Assembly: GCA_029261535.1 (NCBI GenBank) | Contig: JAJDBF010000038.1 | Coordinates: 1 to 64,000, forward strand | Reading direction: 5' to 3' | Length of the DNA: 64,000 bases | Source of the DNA: Nitrospinaceae bacterium | GTDB taxonomy: Bacteria; Nitrospinota; Nitrospinia; Nitrospinales; Nitrospinaceae | In this document: piece by piece, positions 36,515-45,554 of the stretch | How the letters are laid out: each line of letters opens with the position of its first letter | How positions within the stretch are numbered: position 1 is the first letter of the stretch | Made by a program: the position numbers and the translations under genes | The notes under the pieces: generated by a model | The model's input: only the letters and a program-made list of their open reading frames with translations | Databases searched by the model: none | What the model was told of the DNA's origin: nothing

Positions 36515-36553
36515 ATGCAGGCAGTGAATATCAAGAGAGCGCACCGATCATGA
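36515..36553 (+). CDS. 12-residue leader peptide, coupled to the next gene
   Basis: ATG with a strong GGAGGA site eight bases upstream encodes MQAVNIKRAHRS and stops in TGA that overlaps the ATG of the following membrane protein gene (ATGA at 36550-36553). The following ATG has no ribosome site of its own, so the leader probably delivers ribosomes to it. Confidence 0.45.
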   Translation: MQAVNIKRAHRS

Positions 36554-36816
36554 AAATCACCTGGCTTTATTATCTGTTCGGCGGCTTCATTGGTTTTGTG
36601 TGCGGTCTGATGATTTGTCTGCTGTTCCTGTTTGTGGAACAATCCGGCCAGCCCGTCCTCTCCAGCCTGCCTCAAAAGTTTGGGGTTTTTGGAGAGTATT
36701 TGCTTATGCTATATGACGTGTTACCCTTGTTTGGTCTGGTTTTGGGAGTGGTGCTTGTCAGAAAAATGTTCCAGAACCGGTTTGATGAAGAGGACAATAA
36801 ATCCAACACGCCCTGA
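36550..36816 (+). CDS. Small two-helix membrane protein
   Basis: An 88-residue protein with two or three hydrophobic helices: YYLFGGFIGFVCGLMICLLF (about 7-27) and YDVLPLFGLVLGVVLV (about 55-71). It ends in an acidic cytoplasmic tail (RFDEEDNKSNTP). No family recognised. Translation appears coupled to a 12-codon leader. It precedes a small Cys/Met-containing protein and a two-component system on the same strand and may be an accessory to them (inference). Confidence 0.55.
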   Translation: MKITWLYYLFGGFIGFVCGLMICLLFLFVEQSGQPVLSSLPQKFGVFGEYLLMLYDVLPLFGLVLGVVLVRKMFQNRFDEEDNKSNTP

Positions 36817-36858
36817 TATTTTTATCACCATCAGGACATTCTCTGCGGCCTTGATCTC

Positions 36859-37062
36859 ATGAGTAAAAATTTTAACCAAAATTTATTGAAAGCCCTCGAA
36901 TCCACCCGGCAGTCGCTTTCTGTCTGTAAACAGGCGATGGAAGAGACCAACGATCAGAGTTGCCGCGCCATGTATTCAGCGATGATTAAAGACTGTGAAA
37001 AACATATCGGGATGCTTGATGGCGAAATTGAACTGCATAAAGTTCAGAAGAAGTGGGATTAG
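36859..37062 (+). CDS. Small helical protein with spaced Cys and Met
   Basis: A 67-residue, wholly helical protein without a signal peptide. Three cysteines fall at 23, 35 and 46, with methionines 27, 38, 42 and 52 and His 49 along the same stretch. The arrangement recalls small metal-binding helical bundles, but I do not recognise a defined family. It ends three bases before the response regulator start, so it belongs to the same transcript as the CusRS-like system. A soft-metal (copper) link is inference. Confidence 0.6.
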   Translation: MSKNFNQNLLKALESTRQSLSVCKQAMEETNDQSCRAMYSAMIKDCEKHIGMLDGEIELHKVQKKWD

Positions 37063-37065
37063 TCC

Positions 37066-37737
37066 ATGCGCATACTGATCGTCGAGGATGAAAAAAAGGT
37101 TGCCGGGTTTATTAAAAAAGGTATGGAAGAGGAAACCTACGCGGTGGACGTGGCCTACGATGGTGAAGAAGGCCTCCTGCTGGCGGAAACTAATCAGTAT
37201 GACCTGATTGTGCTTGATCTCATGCTCCCGAAAATGGGCGGACTGGAAGTCCTCACCGAACTGCGCGACAAACGGGTCAACACGCCCATCCTGCTACTCA
37301 CCGCAAAAGATTCTGTCGAAGACAAGGTGACTGGTCTCAACAAGGGGGCCGATGACTATCTCACCAAACCGTTCGCGTTTTCGGAACTGCTGGCACGCGT
37401 GCGCTCTCTGCTCCGTCGCGGACAGGCAGAGACGCAGACCGTTTTGCAGGTGAGCGACCTCACGCTGGATTTGATCAGCCACAAGGTCAACCGCAACGGT
37501 GAAGAGATCGAACTGACAGGTAAGGAATACAGCCTGCTGGAATATTTTATGCGGAACGTTGGCAAGGTTCTCACGCGCACCATGATCGCCGAACATGTGT
37601 GGGATTATAATTTTGATACGTTCACCAATGTGATCGATGTTTACATCAATCACCTGCGCAAGAAAATCGACAAGAGTCACGACCAGAAATTGCTTCACAC
37701 CTTGCGTGGTGTGGGGTATGTGATGAAGGAATCCTGA
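37066..37737 (+). CDS. OmpR/PhoB-family response regulator (CusR-like)
   Basis: A 223-residue regulator. The receiver domain has ILIVEDEKK at the N-terminus, phospho-Asp in LIVLDLMLPKMGG (about residue 51) and Lys in DDYLTKPFAFSELLARV. The C-terminal winged-helix domain shows LTGKEYSLLEYFMRNVGKVLTR and VDVYINHLRKKID ... LHTLRGVGYVMKE. The wording of the sequence is closest to CusR/CopR-type regulators of copper or silver resistance, although the family is broad. The cognate kinase gene follows 11 bases downstream. Confidence 0.93.
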   Translation: MRILIVEDEKKVAGFIKKGMEEETYAVDVAYDGEEGLLLAETNQYDLIVLDLMLPKMGGLEVLTELRDKRVNTPILLLTAKDSVEDKVTGLNKGADDYLTKPFAFSELLARVRSLLRRGQAETQTVLQVSDLTLDLISHKVNRNGEEIELTGKEYSLLEYFMRNVGKVLTRTMIAEHVWDYNFDTFTNVIDVYINHLRKKIDKSHDQKLLHTLRGVGYVMKES

Positions 37738-37748
37738 GGGGTTCTGCC

Positions 37749-39188
37749 ATGGCGTTCAATACCATCCGGTCCCGCCTGACAGCCTGGCATGTCTGTCTGC
37801 TGGCGGTCATACTGATCCTCTTCTCCGCCGTCCTGTATTTTTTTCTGTCCAAACGTCTGCACGAAAGCATCGACAACTCCCTTAAAGTCTCCGCAAGTGT
37901 TGTCAAGAAAACCGCAGGCATGCAGTATTCGCGCACGCCTCTGCCAGGCCTCGAATATTTCTTCGAACAGTTCCTGGGATACAGCAATCTCAATAAATTT
38001 TACCGGGTCTACGATGGATCGGGCAATGTCGGTTCACGCTCGAAAGGCATCGATGCATCCAAATTTCCACTCAGTCAGGAGGCGTACACGCGTGCCTTGA
38101 AAGGGGATGAAACTTTTGAAACTTTTCAAGTCGAAGGCAACCATCCGATCCGCGTCATCACCATGCCCATCCTGCAAGAAGAAACCCTGGTCAACCTCAT
38201 TCAGGTCGGCACCTCCCTGAAAGGTATTCAGGAAACCTTGAAGAACCTACGCATCTTTTTCTTCACTTCGGTGCCGCTGGTATTGCTGTTCAGCACGCTG
38301 GTGGGGCGTTTCATGGCCGGTCGGGCACTGGCACCGGTGGCCAAGATCACCGAGACCGCCCGTCAGATTTCGCATGCGCCGGATTTGAGTCGCCGCATTG
38401 CAGAACCTGAAGTGCAGGATGAAATCGGTAAGCTGGCCAACACCTTCAACGAAATGATGGATCGACTTGAAGGATCGTTCCGGCAGATGCGGCAGTTTTC
38501 CAGCGATGCGTCGCACGAACTGCGCACACCGTTGACAGTACTCAAGGGGCAAAGCGAACTGGTCCTCAGTAAACCGCGCAGTCTCGAAGAATACCGGGAG
38601 GTGGTCTCAAGTAATCTCGAAGAGATCAACTACATGTCCAAAATTCTCGACGACCTGTTCACCCTGGCCAAATCGGATGAAGGCAATCTCAACATGGAAT
38701 TTCAGTCGGTGGATTTGCACGCGGTCATCGAAGACGTGTGTCGTCATGTGGAGGTGTTGGCGGAAGAAAAAAATCAGAAACTGGTGGTCGCCTACCTCGA
38801 GCCGGTGGTGGTCAACGGAGACCCGCATCGTCTTAAACAAATGGTATTGACGCTGGTGCACAACGCGATCAAGTACACGCCGGAGGGTGGCGAAATTAAA
38901 GTTGCGCTGGAAGATATGGCCGATCAGGCGGCGTTCACGGTGTCGGACAATGGCATCGGCATCCCGGAGCATGAACTGCCGATGATCTTCAATCGGTTTT
39001 ATCGTGTGGACAAGGCGCGGTCGCGCGATCAGGGTGGTAGCGGACTCGGCCTCTCCATTTGCAAATATATTGTGGACGCGCACGGCGGCATGATCGATGT
39101 GGAAAGCGAGATCGGCAACGGTTCGCGCTTTAAAATTCTGCTACCCAAGATGGACATTATCAAGAAAAAGAAAAATAACGCGGCGTAA
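37749..39188 (+). CDS. Membrane sensor histidine kinase with HAMP domain (CusS-like)
   Basis: A 479-residue kinase. TM1 (about 12-32, LLAVILILFSAVLYFFLS), a periplasmic sensor of about 130 residues, TM2 (about 165-185), HAMP (about 185-238, ending LANTFNEMMDRLEGSFRQM), HisKA (SSDASHELRTPLTVLKGQ) and HATPase_c (HNAIKYTPEGGEI, DNGIGIPEHELPMIFNRF, GGSGLGLSICKYIV). All catalytic motifs are intact. Similar in plan to heavy-metal sensor kinases of the CusS type. It pairs with the response regulator directly upstream. No copper efflux genes are adjacent. Confidence 0.93.
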   Translation: MAFNTIRSRLTAWHVCLLAVILILFSAVLYFFLSKRLHESIDNSLKVSASVVKKTAGMQYSRTPLPGLEYFFEQFLGYSNLNKFYRVYDGSGNVGSRSKGIDASKFPLSQEAYTRALKGDETFETFQVEGNHPIRVITMPILQEETLVNLIQVGTSLKGIQETLKNLRIFFFTSVPLVLLFSTLVGRFMAGRALAPVAKITETARQISHAPDLSRRIAEPEVQDEIGKLANTFNEMMDRLEGSFRQMRQFSSDASHELRTPLTVLKGQSELVLSKPRSLEEYREVVSSNLEEINYMSKILDDLFTLAKSDEGNLNMEFQSVDLHAVIEDVCRHVEVLAEEKNQKLVVAYLEPVVVNGDPHRLKQMVLTLVHNAIKYTPEGGEIKVALEDMADQAAFTVSDNGIGIPEHELPMIFNRFYRVDKARSRDQGGSGLGLSICKYIVDAHGGMIDVESEIGNGSRFKILLPKMDIIKKKKNNAA

Positions 39189-39227
39189 ATTTCGGCCTGA
39201 CCTTTTTTACCATTTTCTGTAGATATT

Positions 39228-40739
39228 TTAATGCAGTTGCACGATAACGTTTTTCACCTGCGTGTAGTTTTCGACGGCGTGCAGGCTCATTTCGCGTCCG
39301 TAACCGCTCTGTTTGTAGCCGCCGAAGGGTGCGTTGGCATCGAAGATGTTATGGCAGTTGACCCACACAGTACCGGCTTTTAATCGCGCGGCAACTTTGT
39401 GCGCTTTGTTGATGTCCTTCGTCCACACACTGGCGGCAAGGCCAAAAACTGAATCGTTGGCTTGCGCCACGATGGCATCGAGGTCGTCGAATGGTGCCGC
39501 TACCAGCACCGGACCGAAAATTTCTTCGCATACGATTTTCATTTTATTATGAATGCCGCTGAAAACCGTCGGTTGCACATAACTCCCAGCACCGAGAGCA
39601 CCGGAGTAGCGCTCGCCGCCTGCTAAAACTTTCGCGCCCTCGCCCCTGCCGGAGTCGATATAACCATACACCCTGTCCTGTTGTTCGATGGAGACCAGCG
39701 GCCCCATCTCGGTATCCGGGGCCATGCCGGGTCCGACTTTAATGTTTTTGGCTTTCTCTGCTACGCGCTCGACCAGTTCGTCATATACATTTTGATGCAC
39801 CATCAAGCGCGACCCGGCGGCACAGCATTGACCGTGGTTGAAGAAGATAGCCCCGGCGACACCTTCTGCCGCGAGGTCGAGGTCGGCATCAGGGAATACG
39901 ATGGCGGGTGATTTACCGCCCAATTCCACCGTCACCCGCTTGAGGTTGCCCGCCGAGGCTTTGACGATTTCATGCCCGACTTCGGTACTGCCGGTGAACG
40001 CGATCTTGTCTACATCAGGATGGTTGGACAACGCGGACCCCGCATCGCCAAAGCCGGTGACGATATTGACCACGCCTTCCGGGAGCCCGGCTTCCTGAAA
40101 CAGGTCGGCCAATAACAAGGCGGACAGCGGTGTCTGCTCCGCCGGTTTCAGAATGACACAGTTGCCGGTCGCAAGAGCCACGCCCAGCTTCCACGCCGCC
40201 ATTAATAGCGGAAAATTCCACGGGATGATCTGCCCGACCACGCCCATCGGTTCGCGCCGCGTGTAATCGAGAAACTCCGCACCCGGTGCGTAGGGCACAC
40301 TCAGGTCCAGCGTCTCCCCATGAATTTTTGTGGCAAGACCGGCATAGTAACGGAAATGATCGACCGTGAGAGGAACGTCTGCCGCGCGGGCAATCGATAG
40401 AGGCTTGCCGTTGTCCAGTGTTTCCAGTTGTGCAAATTCTTCGGCACGTTGTTCGATCAGGTCGGCGAACTTCCAGATGAGCTTGCCTCTTTCGGAGGTG
40501 GTCATTTTGCGCCATGGGCCGTCCTCGAATGCGCGGCGTGCGGCTTGGACGGCGCGGTTGATATCTTCTTCACCGCCTTTGGGAACGAGGCACAATTCTT
40601 TCTGGCTGGAAGGGTCGGTGACGGCAAAAGTTTCCCCACTGACCGCATCCACGCGCTTGCCGCCAATGAGCAATTTGTGGGATGTGTTTAAAAACTGTTG
40701 AACTTCAGAAATGGGTTCCGGTACGGCGACAGTATTCAT
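39228..40739 (-). CDS. NAD(P)-dependent aldehyde dehydrogenase
   Basis: A full-length 503-residue ALDH-superfamily enzyme that oxidises an aldehyde to the acid. Key segments: IIPWNFPLLMAAWKLGVALA (Asn of the oxyanion hole), KIAFTGSTEVG (cofactor), VTVELGGKSPAIVFPDAD (catalytic Glu) and FNHGQCCAAGSRLMVH (catalytic Cys), plus EEIFGPVL near residue 400. The sequence resembles the betaine-aldehyde/phenylacetaldehyde dehydrogenase group. A role in osmolyte or alcohol metabolism is possible given the sucrose genes next door, but the substrate is not determined. Single gene, convergent with the kinase gene. Confidence 0.95.
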   Translation of the reverse strand: MNTVAVPEPISEVQQFLNTSHKLLIGGKRVDAVSGETFAVTDPSSQKELCLVPKGGEEDINRAVQAARRAFEDGPWRKMTTSERGKLIWKFADLIEQRAEEFAQLETLDNGKPLSIARAADVPLTVDHFRYYAGLATKIHGETLDLSVPYAPGAEFLDYTRREPMGVVGQIIPWNFPLLMAAWKLGVALATGNCVILKPAEQTPLSALLLADLFQEAGLPEGVVNIVTGFGDAGSALSNHPDVDKIAFTGSTEVGHEIVKASAGNLKRVTVELGGKSPAIVFPDADLDLAAEGVAGAIFFNHGQCCAAGSRLMVHQNVYDELVERVAEKAKNIKVGPGMAPDTEMGPLVSIEQQDRVYGYIDSGRGEGAKVLAGGERYSGALGAGSYVQPTVFSGIHNKMKIVCEEIFGPVLVAAPFDDLDAIVAQANDSVFGLAASVWTKDINKAHKVAARLKAGTVWVNCHNIFDANAPFGGYKQSGYGREMSLHAVENYTQVKNVIVQLH

Positions 40740-40978
40740 GGTGAACTCTCTTTTATATGTGGTGGAAATCTGAGTGCGCCCGGCTTTCCCTGGCAGACAT
40801 CTTGATTCGGCGATCTGATTTTATAGTGTCCTTTGATATTTGAAAACCTTTTTGTTAAAGGGGAATTCCTCAACCTGTTAAAATGATTGGTTGAAAGATC
40901 AGAAAATTCAATGAAACGATCATTTTCCGTTTTTAATTTGCGGATCATCGTGACTTTAAATTCAAAACCTCATTGTTG

Positions 40979-43159
40979 ATGTCAAGCTTTTCAAATCCCG
41001 GTCACTATATTCTTTTATTCAGCCTGCATGGGCTGATCCGCCACCGTGATGTGGAGCTCGGGCACGATGCCGATACCGGTGGGCAGGTCAAATATGTTTT
41101 GGAGATGATGCAGAGTTTGTCTCTCCGACCAGAGGTCGCCCGTGTCGATTTATTCACCCGCCAGATCAAAGATAAAAGGTATTCATCCGATTACTCCCAG
41201 GCCGTGGAACCGATCAATGATAAGTCGCGCATCGTCCGACTGCCGTGCGGTGGCGGACGGTATATCCGCAAGGAGCGGTTGTGGGTGCACCTTGATGAAT
41301 ACATCGACCGCGTTCTTCGGTTTTTAAAACACGAACCCTACACAGCGGATTGGGTGCATGGTCATTATGCCGATGGCGGTTATGTGGCGATGAATCTTGC
41401 CGAGTATCTTGGGATCCCGTTTGTGTATACCGGTCATTCGCTGGGACGGCCCAAGCTGGAAAAATTGATTGAGGAAGGTTTGAACGACGAGGTGATCGAA
41501 AAAAAATATGACATCCGGCGGCGCATTGAAATTGAAGAGGACGTGCTCGAAAAAACGGATCGGGTTTTTACCAGCACCCAGCAGGAAGTTGATGAACAGT
41601 ATGGGAGTTATCAAAACCACCCGCTTGCAAATTACACGGTGAATCCCCCGGGGCTCGACCTGCACCGGTTTTATCCTTACCATGCACAAGACCAGATAAA
41701 TGTTCTGGGAGAGGAAGCCCGCGCGGCATTGTTGCAGGAATTGAGGCGGTATTTTTATGAGCCGGAAAAACCGCTGATTCTGGCACTGTGTCGCCCTGAT
41801 AAAAGGAAAAATATTTCAGCGTTGATCCACGCTTTCGGTCAGAGTTCCACACTACAGTCCAAGGCGAATCTTGCTGTGTTCATGGGCATCCGAAGAAGCA
41901 TGGATGAAATGGAGGAGGATGAACGTGCGGTGCTTCAAGATGCTTTGATGTTGATGGATCATTATGGATTGTACGGCAGAATGGCGTTGCCCAAAAAACC
42001 GGGGTTCCAGTTTGATGTGCCCGAGTTATACCGGATCGCGGCGCGGTTGAGAGGCGTGTTTGTCAATCCTGCGCTGACGGAACCGTTTGGCCTCACGCTT
42101 CTGGAAGCGGGTGCCTGTGGATTGCCTATTGTTGCAACGAATCAGGGCGGGCCGGTCGACATCGTAAGGAATTGCAAAAACGGAATTCTGGTGGATGTCA
42201 GCAACCTGGGTGAAATCAGCGAGGCTATCCTGAAAATCCTGAACGATCCTGATGCATGGCATCAATTTTCAGAGAGTGGTATTGAAAATGTGCGTGCGGT
42301 TTACAGTTGGGATTCCAGTATTCAACGCTACCTTGATCGATTGGTTGCCGAACCTCAATCCAGCCGGAAAATGGTCAGCGCAGGCCGGAAAGAAAATCCG
42401 GTGGCGCGGAAACTGATGCAAGTTGAACGCATGGTGATCCTGGACATTGACAACACGCTCACCGGGAATTCACAAGCGACGGCCCGGCTCATGGATGTGC
42501 TAAAGGCTCATCGCGAAAAAGTTGCTTTCGGAGTTGCCACAGGTCGCACCATCGATTCTGCTTTACAGCACTTAAAAGAAAACGAGGTGCCCCTGCCGGA
42601 TATCCTGATCACCTCGGTGGGCAGTGAAATATATTATTCAGGCGGAGAGTTTCGCGATACCGGTTGGACCACCCATATCAACAACAAGTGGGACCGCGAA
42701 CGCCTACGCGGATTGCTGGCAGAGGTGTCCTTCCTCCAACCACAGTCAGCGGAAACCGAGCGGCAATTTAAAATCAGTTATTTTCTAGAGCCAGACGTTC
42801 AGCATCTAAAAACGATTCGCGATATTCTGTCTGGCGCAAAGGTGCGATACAATTTGATCTATTCACACCAGCGCTACCTTGATCTGCTTCCCCAACGCGC
42901 CTCCAAGGGGAAGGCGTTGCGCTACCTGAGCTTTAAATGGAATTTACCATTGAACCGGTTTCTGGTTGCAGGGGATTCGGGCAACGATGAAGAAATGTTG
43001 CGCGGCGAACCCTATGGTATCGTGGTAGGAAATTACAGCAGGGAGATGGAAGTGCTGAGAGGAAAGTGGCGCGTTTATTTTGCAAAAAATACGCACGCTG
43101 ATGGAGTGCTGGAGGGAATACAGCATTACCGTTTTCTGGAGATATTAAATGAAAAGTGA
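40979..43159 (+). CDS. Bifunctional sucrose-phosphate synthase/phosphatase
   Basis: A protein of about 726 residues with two parts. Residues about 8-460 are a GT4-family sucrose-phosphate synthase (UDP-glucose + fructose-6-phosphate): LFSLHGLIRHRDVELGHDADTGGQ near the N-terminus, the VTNPPG-like loop, LCRPDKRKN and the EX7E segment TEPFGLTLLEAGACGLP. Residues about 480-720 are a HAD phosphatase of the SPP type: MVILDIDNTLTGN with both catalytic Asp, ATGRTIDSAL, the LASKGKAL-like lysine region (RASKGKALRYL) and VAGDSGNDEEML. All HAD motifs look intact, so the protein should make free sucrose by itself. ATG at 40979; two TTG codons precede it in frame. Confidence 0.92.
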   Translation: MSSFSNPGHYILLFSLHGLIRHRDVELGHDADTGGQVKYVLEMMQSLSLRPEVARVDLFTRQIKDKRYSSDYSQAVEPINDKSRIVRLPCGGGRYIRKERLWVHLDEYIDRVLRFLKHEPYTADWVHGHYADGGYVAMNLAEYLGIPFVYTGHSLGRPKLEKLIEEGLNDEVIEKKYDIRRRIEIEEDVLEKTDRVFTSTQQEVDEQYGSYQNHPLANYTVNPPGLDLHRFYPYHAQDQINVLGEEARAALLQELRRYFYEPEKPLILALCRPDKRKNISALIHAFGQSSTLQSKANLAVFMGIRRSMDEMEEDERAVLQDALMLMDHYGLYGRMALPKKPGFQFDVPELYRIAARLRGVFVNPALTEPFGLTLLEAGACGLPIVATNQGGPVDIVRNCKNGILVDVSNLGEISEAILKILNDPDAWHQFSESGIENVRAVYSWDSSIQRYLDRLVAEPQSSRKMVSAGRKENPVARKLMQVERMVILDIDNTLTGNSQATARLMDVLKAHREKVAFGVATGRTIDSALQHLKENEVPLPDILITSVGSEIYYSGGEFRDTGWTTHINNKWDRERLRGLLAEVSFLQPQSAETERQFKISYFLEPDVQHLKTIRDILSGAKVRYNLIYSHQRYLDLLPQRASKGKALRYLSFKWNLPLNRFLVAGDSGNDEEMLRGEPYGIVVGNYSREMEVLRGKWRVYFAKNTHADGVLEGIQHYRFLEILNEK

Positions 43160-45542
43160 TTTTCCATCAGCATGCCCGTTTGATGAAAATGAGCTGGATC
43201 TGGTGCGCGAGTTTATTGTCTTGCTTCGGCAAGGGGCAAACTGTCATTTATTGCGCAACGATATCATTCTTCAATTTCCTCGATTTCGCGATGATATTGA
43301 AATTGATCTGGAACTGTCGGGATCACTTGAATCTGTCCTCGAGAAATTAATGCGCGTTCAGGAGTTGTTGCTGTTTGATGACCTAACCGTTATCCAATAT
43401 CGGGAAGGACCGGCCCGCTACAATATTTTTTCTCTCGCTGGTGTTGAGCAGGGCACACAACCGGTGTCTGCAAACTCTTTTCTGGAATATCGCGAATTGA
43501 TGGCGGGCATCCATCCGGTGGCTCCCGATAAAAAACTGGAGATTGATTTCGATCCGTTTTACTCCTCTGGGCCTGTCGTGAAATCCGCCGGTGCAATTGG
43601 GACCGGACAAAATATATTAAATGAATATCTTGCTGGTAAGTTTAATGATGATGCTGAAAGCATGCAGGCTTGTCTTCTTAAATTCCTGACCTCGCGTTCT
43701 TTGGAAGGTCGTCCGATTTTGCTGGATGGCAACGTGATCTCAAACTCAGATGAATTGCGGTCTGCCTTGAAAAGCGCGATAGAGTTTCTGCAGTCGGTTC
43801 CAAAGGAAGTGTCGCTTCCATCTTTGCTGTCTTCCCTTAAGAAGTGGGGAGTGCTTGCAGGTTTCGGCGATGGTCCTGAACGCATAGAAAAAAACCTGAC
43901 GTTGCTGGAAGATATTTTAAACACGCCCGATCCATCGGCCCTCGAGTCTTTTTTGTCTGCTCTGCCACTGGTTTCCCGGGTGGCGATTATTTCTCCGCAT
44001 GGATGGTTTGGGCAGGAGAAGGTGTTGGGAAGGCCGGACACCGGCGGGCAGATCGTCTATATTCTGGATCAGGTCAAGGCACTGGAAGGGTTTCTTGAAT
44101 CGATGCTTGCCAGGGCTGGGGTGGAGGCATCTCCAAAAATCATGGTGTTGACCCGTTTGATTCCTGAAAGTGATGGCACCTCATGCCATGAACGCCTTGA
44201 AAAAATCGACAGTACAAAAAACAGCTGGATTCTGCGTGTGCCCTTCAAGGATGAGAATGGGAATATCCTGCCGCAATGGATTTCACGTTTTCAGATTTGG
44301 CCCCACCTGGAACAATTCGCACTCGACGGAAAAAATGAATTGATCGGCGAATTGGGCGGATCACCGGATCTCGTCATTGGCAACTATTCCGATGGCAACC
44401 TGGTGGCATCCTTGCTCGCATCCAAAATGGAAGTGGTGCAATGCAATATTGCGCATGCTCTGGAAAAATCCAAATACCTGTTCTCTGCTCTTTACTGGAA
44501 AGATATGGAAGCGGACTATAAATTTTCGCTTCAATTTACTGCGGACTTGTTGGCCATGAATCAAACTGATGTGGTGATCGCAAGCACCGCTCAGGAAATT
44601 GCAGGGACGGACACGGTGATGGGGCAGTATGAATCGTACTCTTTGTACTCCTTGCCGGAGTTGTACAAGGTCACACGCGGGATCAACCTGGCTCATCCAA
44701 AGTTCAACGTGATCTCGCCGGGTGTGGATGCATCGGTATATTTTCCACATCAGGAAAAGGGCCGCCGCTCCTCTGAAGACACGCGCAAACTGGAGGCCCG
44801 CCTGTTTGAAGAAGAGGGTGACGATATTGTGGGCACGCTTGAATATCCCGAAAGAAAACCGATATTCACCATGGCGCGTCTCGATAAGATTAAAAACCTG
44901 ACGGGACTGGTCGAGGCGTTTGGTCAGGATGACGCTCTACAGGAACGCGCCAACCTCATCGTGGTCACCCGAACGGTGCGTGAAGAAAATGTCACCGATG
45001 ATGAAGAAATGCAGGAGCTGAAAAAAATGTATGAGCTAATCGACCGCTATCATTTGCACGGTAAAATCCGGTGGATTGAAAATGTGTCGCGGGAAAATGG
45101 GGCAGAGTTTTATCGCATTGTGGCAGATAGGGGCGGTGTGTTTGTTCAGCCAGCTTTATTTGAAGCGTTTGGTTTGACCGTGCTGGAAGCCATGGTCAGC
45201 GGTCTTCCCACGTTTGCCACACAGTTTGGCGGCCCGATGGAAACCATTCAGGATGGCATCAACGGATTCTGGATCAATCCCACTCAGACTGACTTGTTAA
45301 GCGGGTCGATCCAAAGGTTTCTGGAGACCTGCGATAGGGACCCACAGCACTGGTCTCGATTATCAAAGGCTGGGATTGACCGTGTTCAGAAGGCGTACAC
45401 CTGGGATTTGTATTCTAAAAAGTTAATGAAATGTGCGAATCTCTACGGTTTCTGGAAATATTCTGGGCAAGGGGAAGAGAAAAAAGCAATGGATCAATAT
45501 TGCAATCTTATATTTCACAGCCTCTTTAAAAGTCGCCTCTAG
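43149..45542 (+). CDS. Sucrose synthase
   Basis: A 797-residue GT4 sucrose synthase, reversible between sucrose + UDP/ADP and NDP-glucose + fructose. The N-terminal 270 residues match the regulatory part of plant and cyanobacterial SUS. The GT-B core begins VAIISPHGWFGQEKVLGRPDTGGQ and contains ISPGVDASVYFP, FTMARLDKIKNLTGLVEAF and the EX7E motif in ALFEAFGLTVLEAMVSGLP. Length is normal for SUS. The ATG has GGAG nine bases upstream and overlaps the end of the synthase/phosphatase gene by 11 bases, so synthesis and breakdown of sucrose are encoded on one transcript. Confidence 0.94.
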   Translation: MKSDFPSACPFDENELDLVREFIVLLRQGANCHLLRNDIILQFPRFRDDIEIDLELSGSLESVLEKLMRVQELLLFDDLTVIQYREGPARYNIFSLAGVEQGTQPVSANSFLEYRELMAGIHPVAPDKKLEIDFDPFYSSGPVVKSAGAIGTGQNILNEYLAGKFNDDAESMQACLLKFLTSRSLEGRPILLDGNVISNSDELRSALKSAIEFLQSVPKEVSLPSLLSSLKKWGVLAGFGDGPERIEKNLTLLEDILNTPDPSALESFLSALPLVSRVAIISPHGWFGQEKVLGRPDTGGQIVYILDQVKALEGFLESMLARAGVEASPKIMVLTRLIPESDGTSCHERLEKIDSTKNSWILRVPFKDENGNILPQWISRFQIWPHLEQFALDGKNELIGELGGSPDLVIGNYSDGNLVASLLASKMEVVQCNIAHALEKSKYLFSALYWKDMEADYKFSLQFTADLLAMNQTDVVIASTAQEIAGTDTVMGQYESYSLYSLPELYKVTRGINLAHPKFNVISPGVDASVYFPHQEKGRRSSEDTRKLEARLFEEEGDDIVGTLEYPERKPIFTMARLDKIKNLTGLVEAFGQDDALQERANLIVVTRTVREENVTDDEEMQELKKMYELIDRYHLHGKIRWIENVSRENGAEFYRIVADRGGVFVQPALFEAFGLTVLEAMVSGLPTFATQFGGPMETIQDGINGFWINPTQTDLLSGSIQRFLETCDRDPQHWSRLSKAGIDRVQKAYTWDLYSKKLMKCANLYGFWKYSGQGEEKKAMDQYCNLIFHSLFKSRL

Positions 45543-45554
45543 TCAATTTCAAAG

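Noticed and set aside
39228-40739. Plus-strand frames opposite the aldehyde dehydrogenase and gatB
   Set aside because: High-GC third positions of the real genes create long antisense frames; none has a domain or ribosome site.
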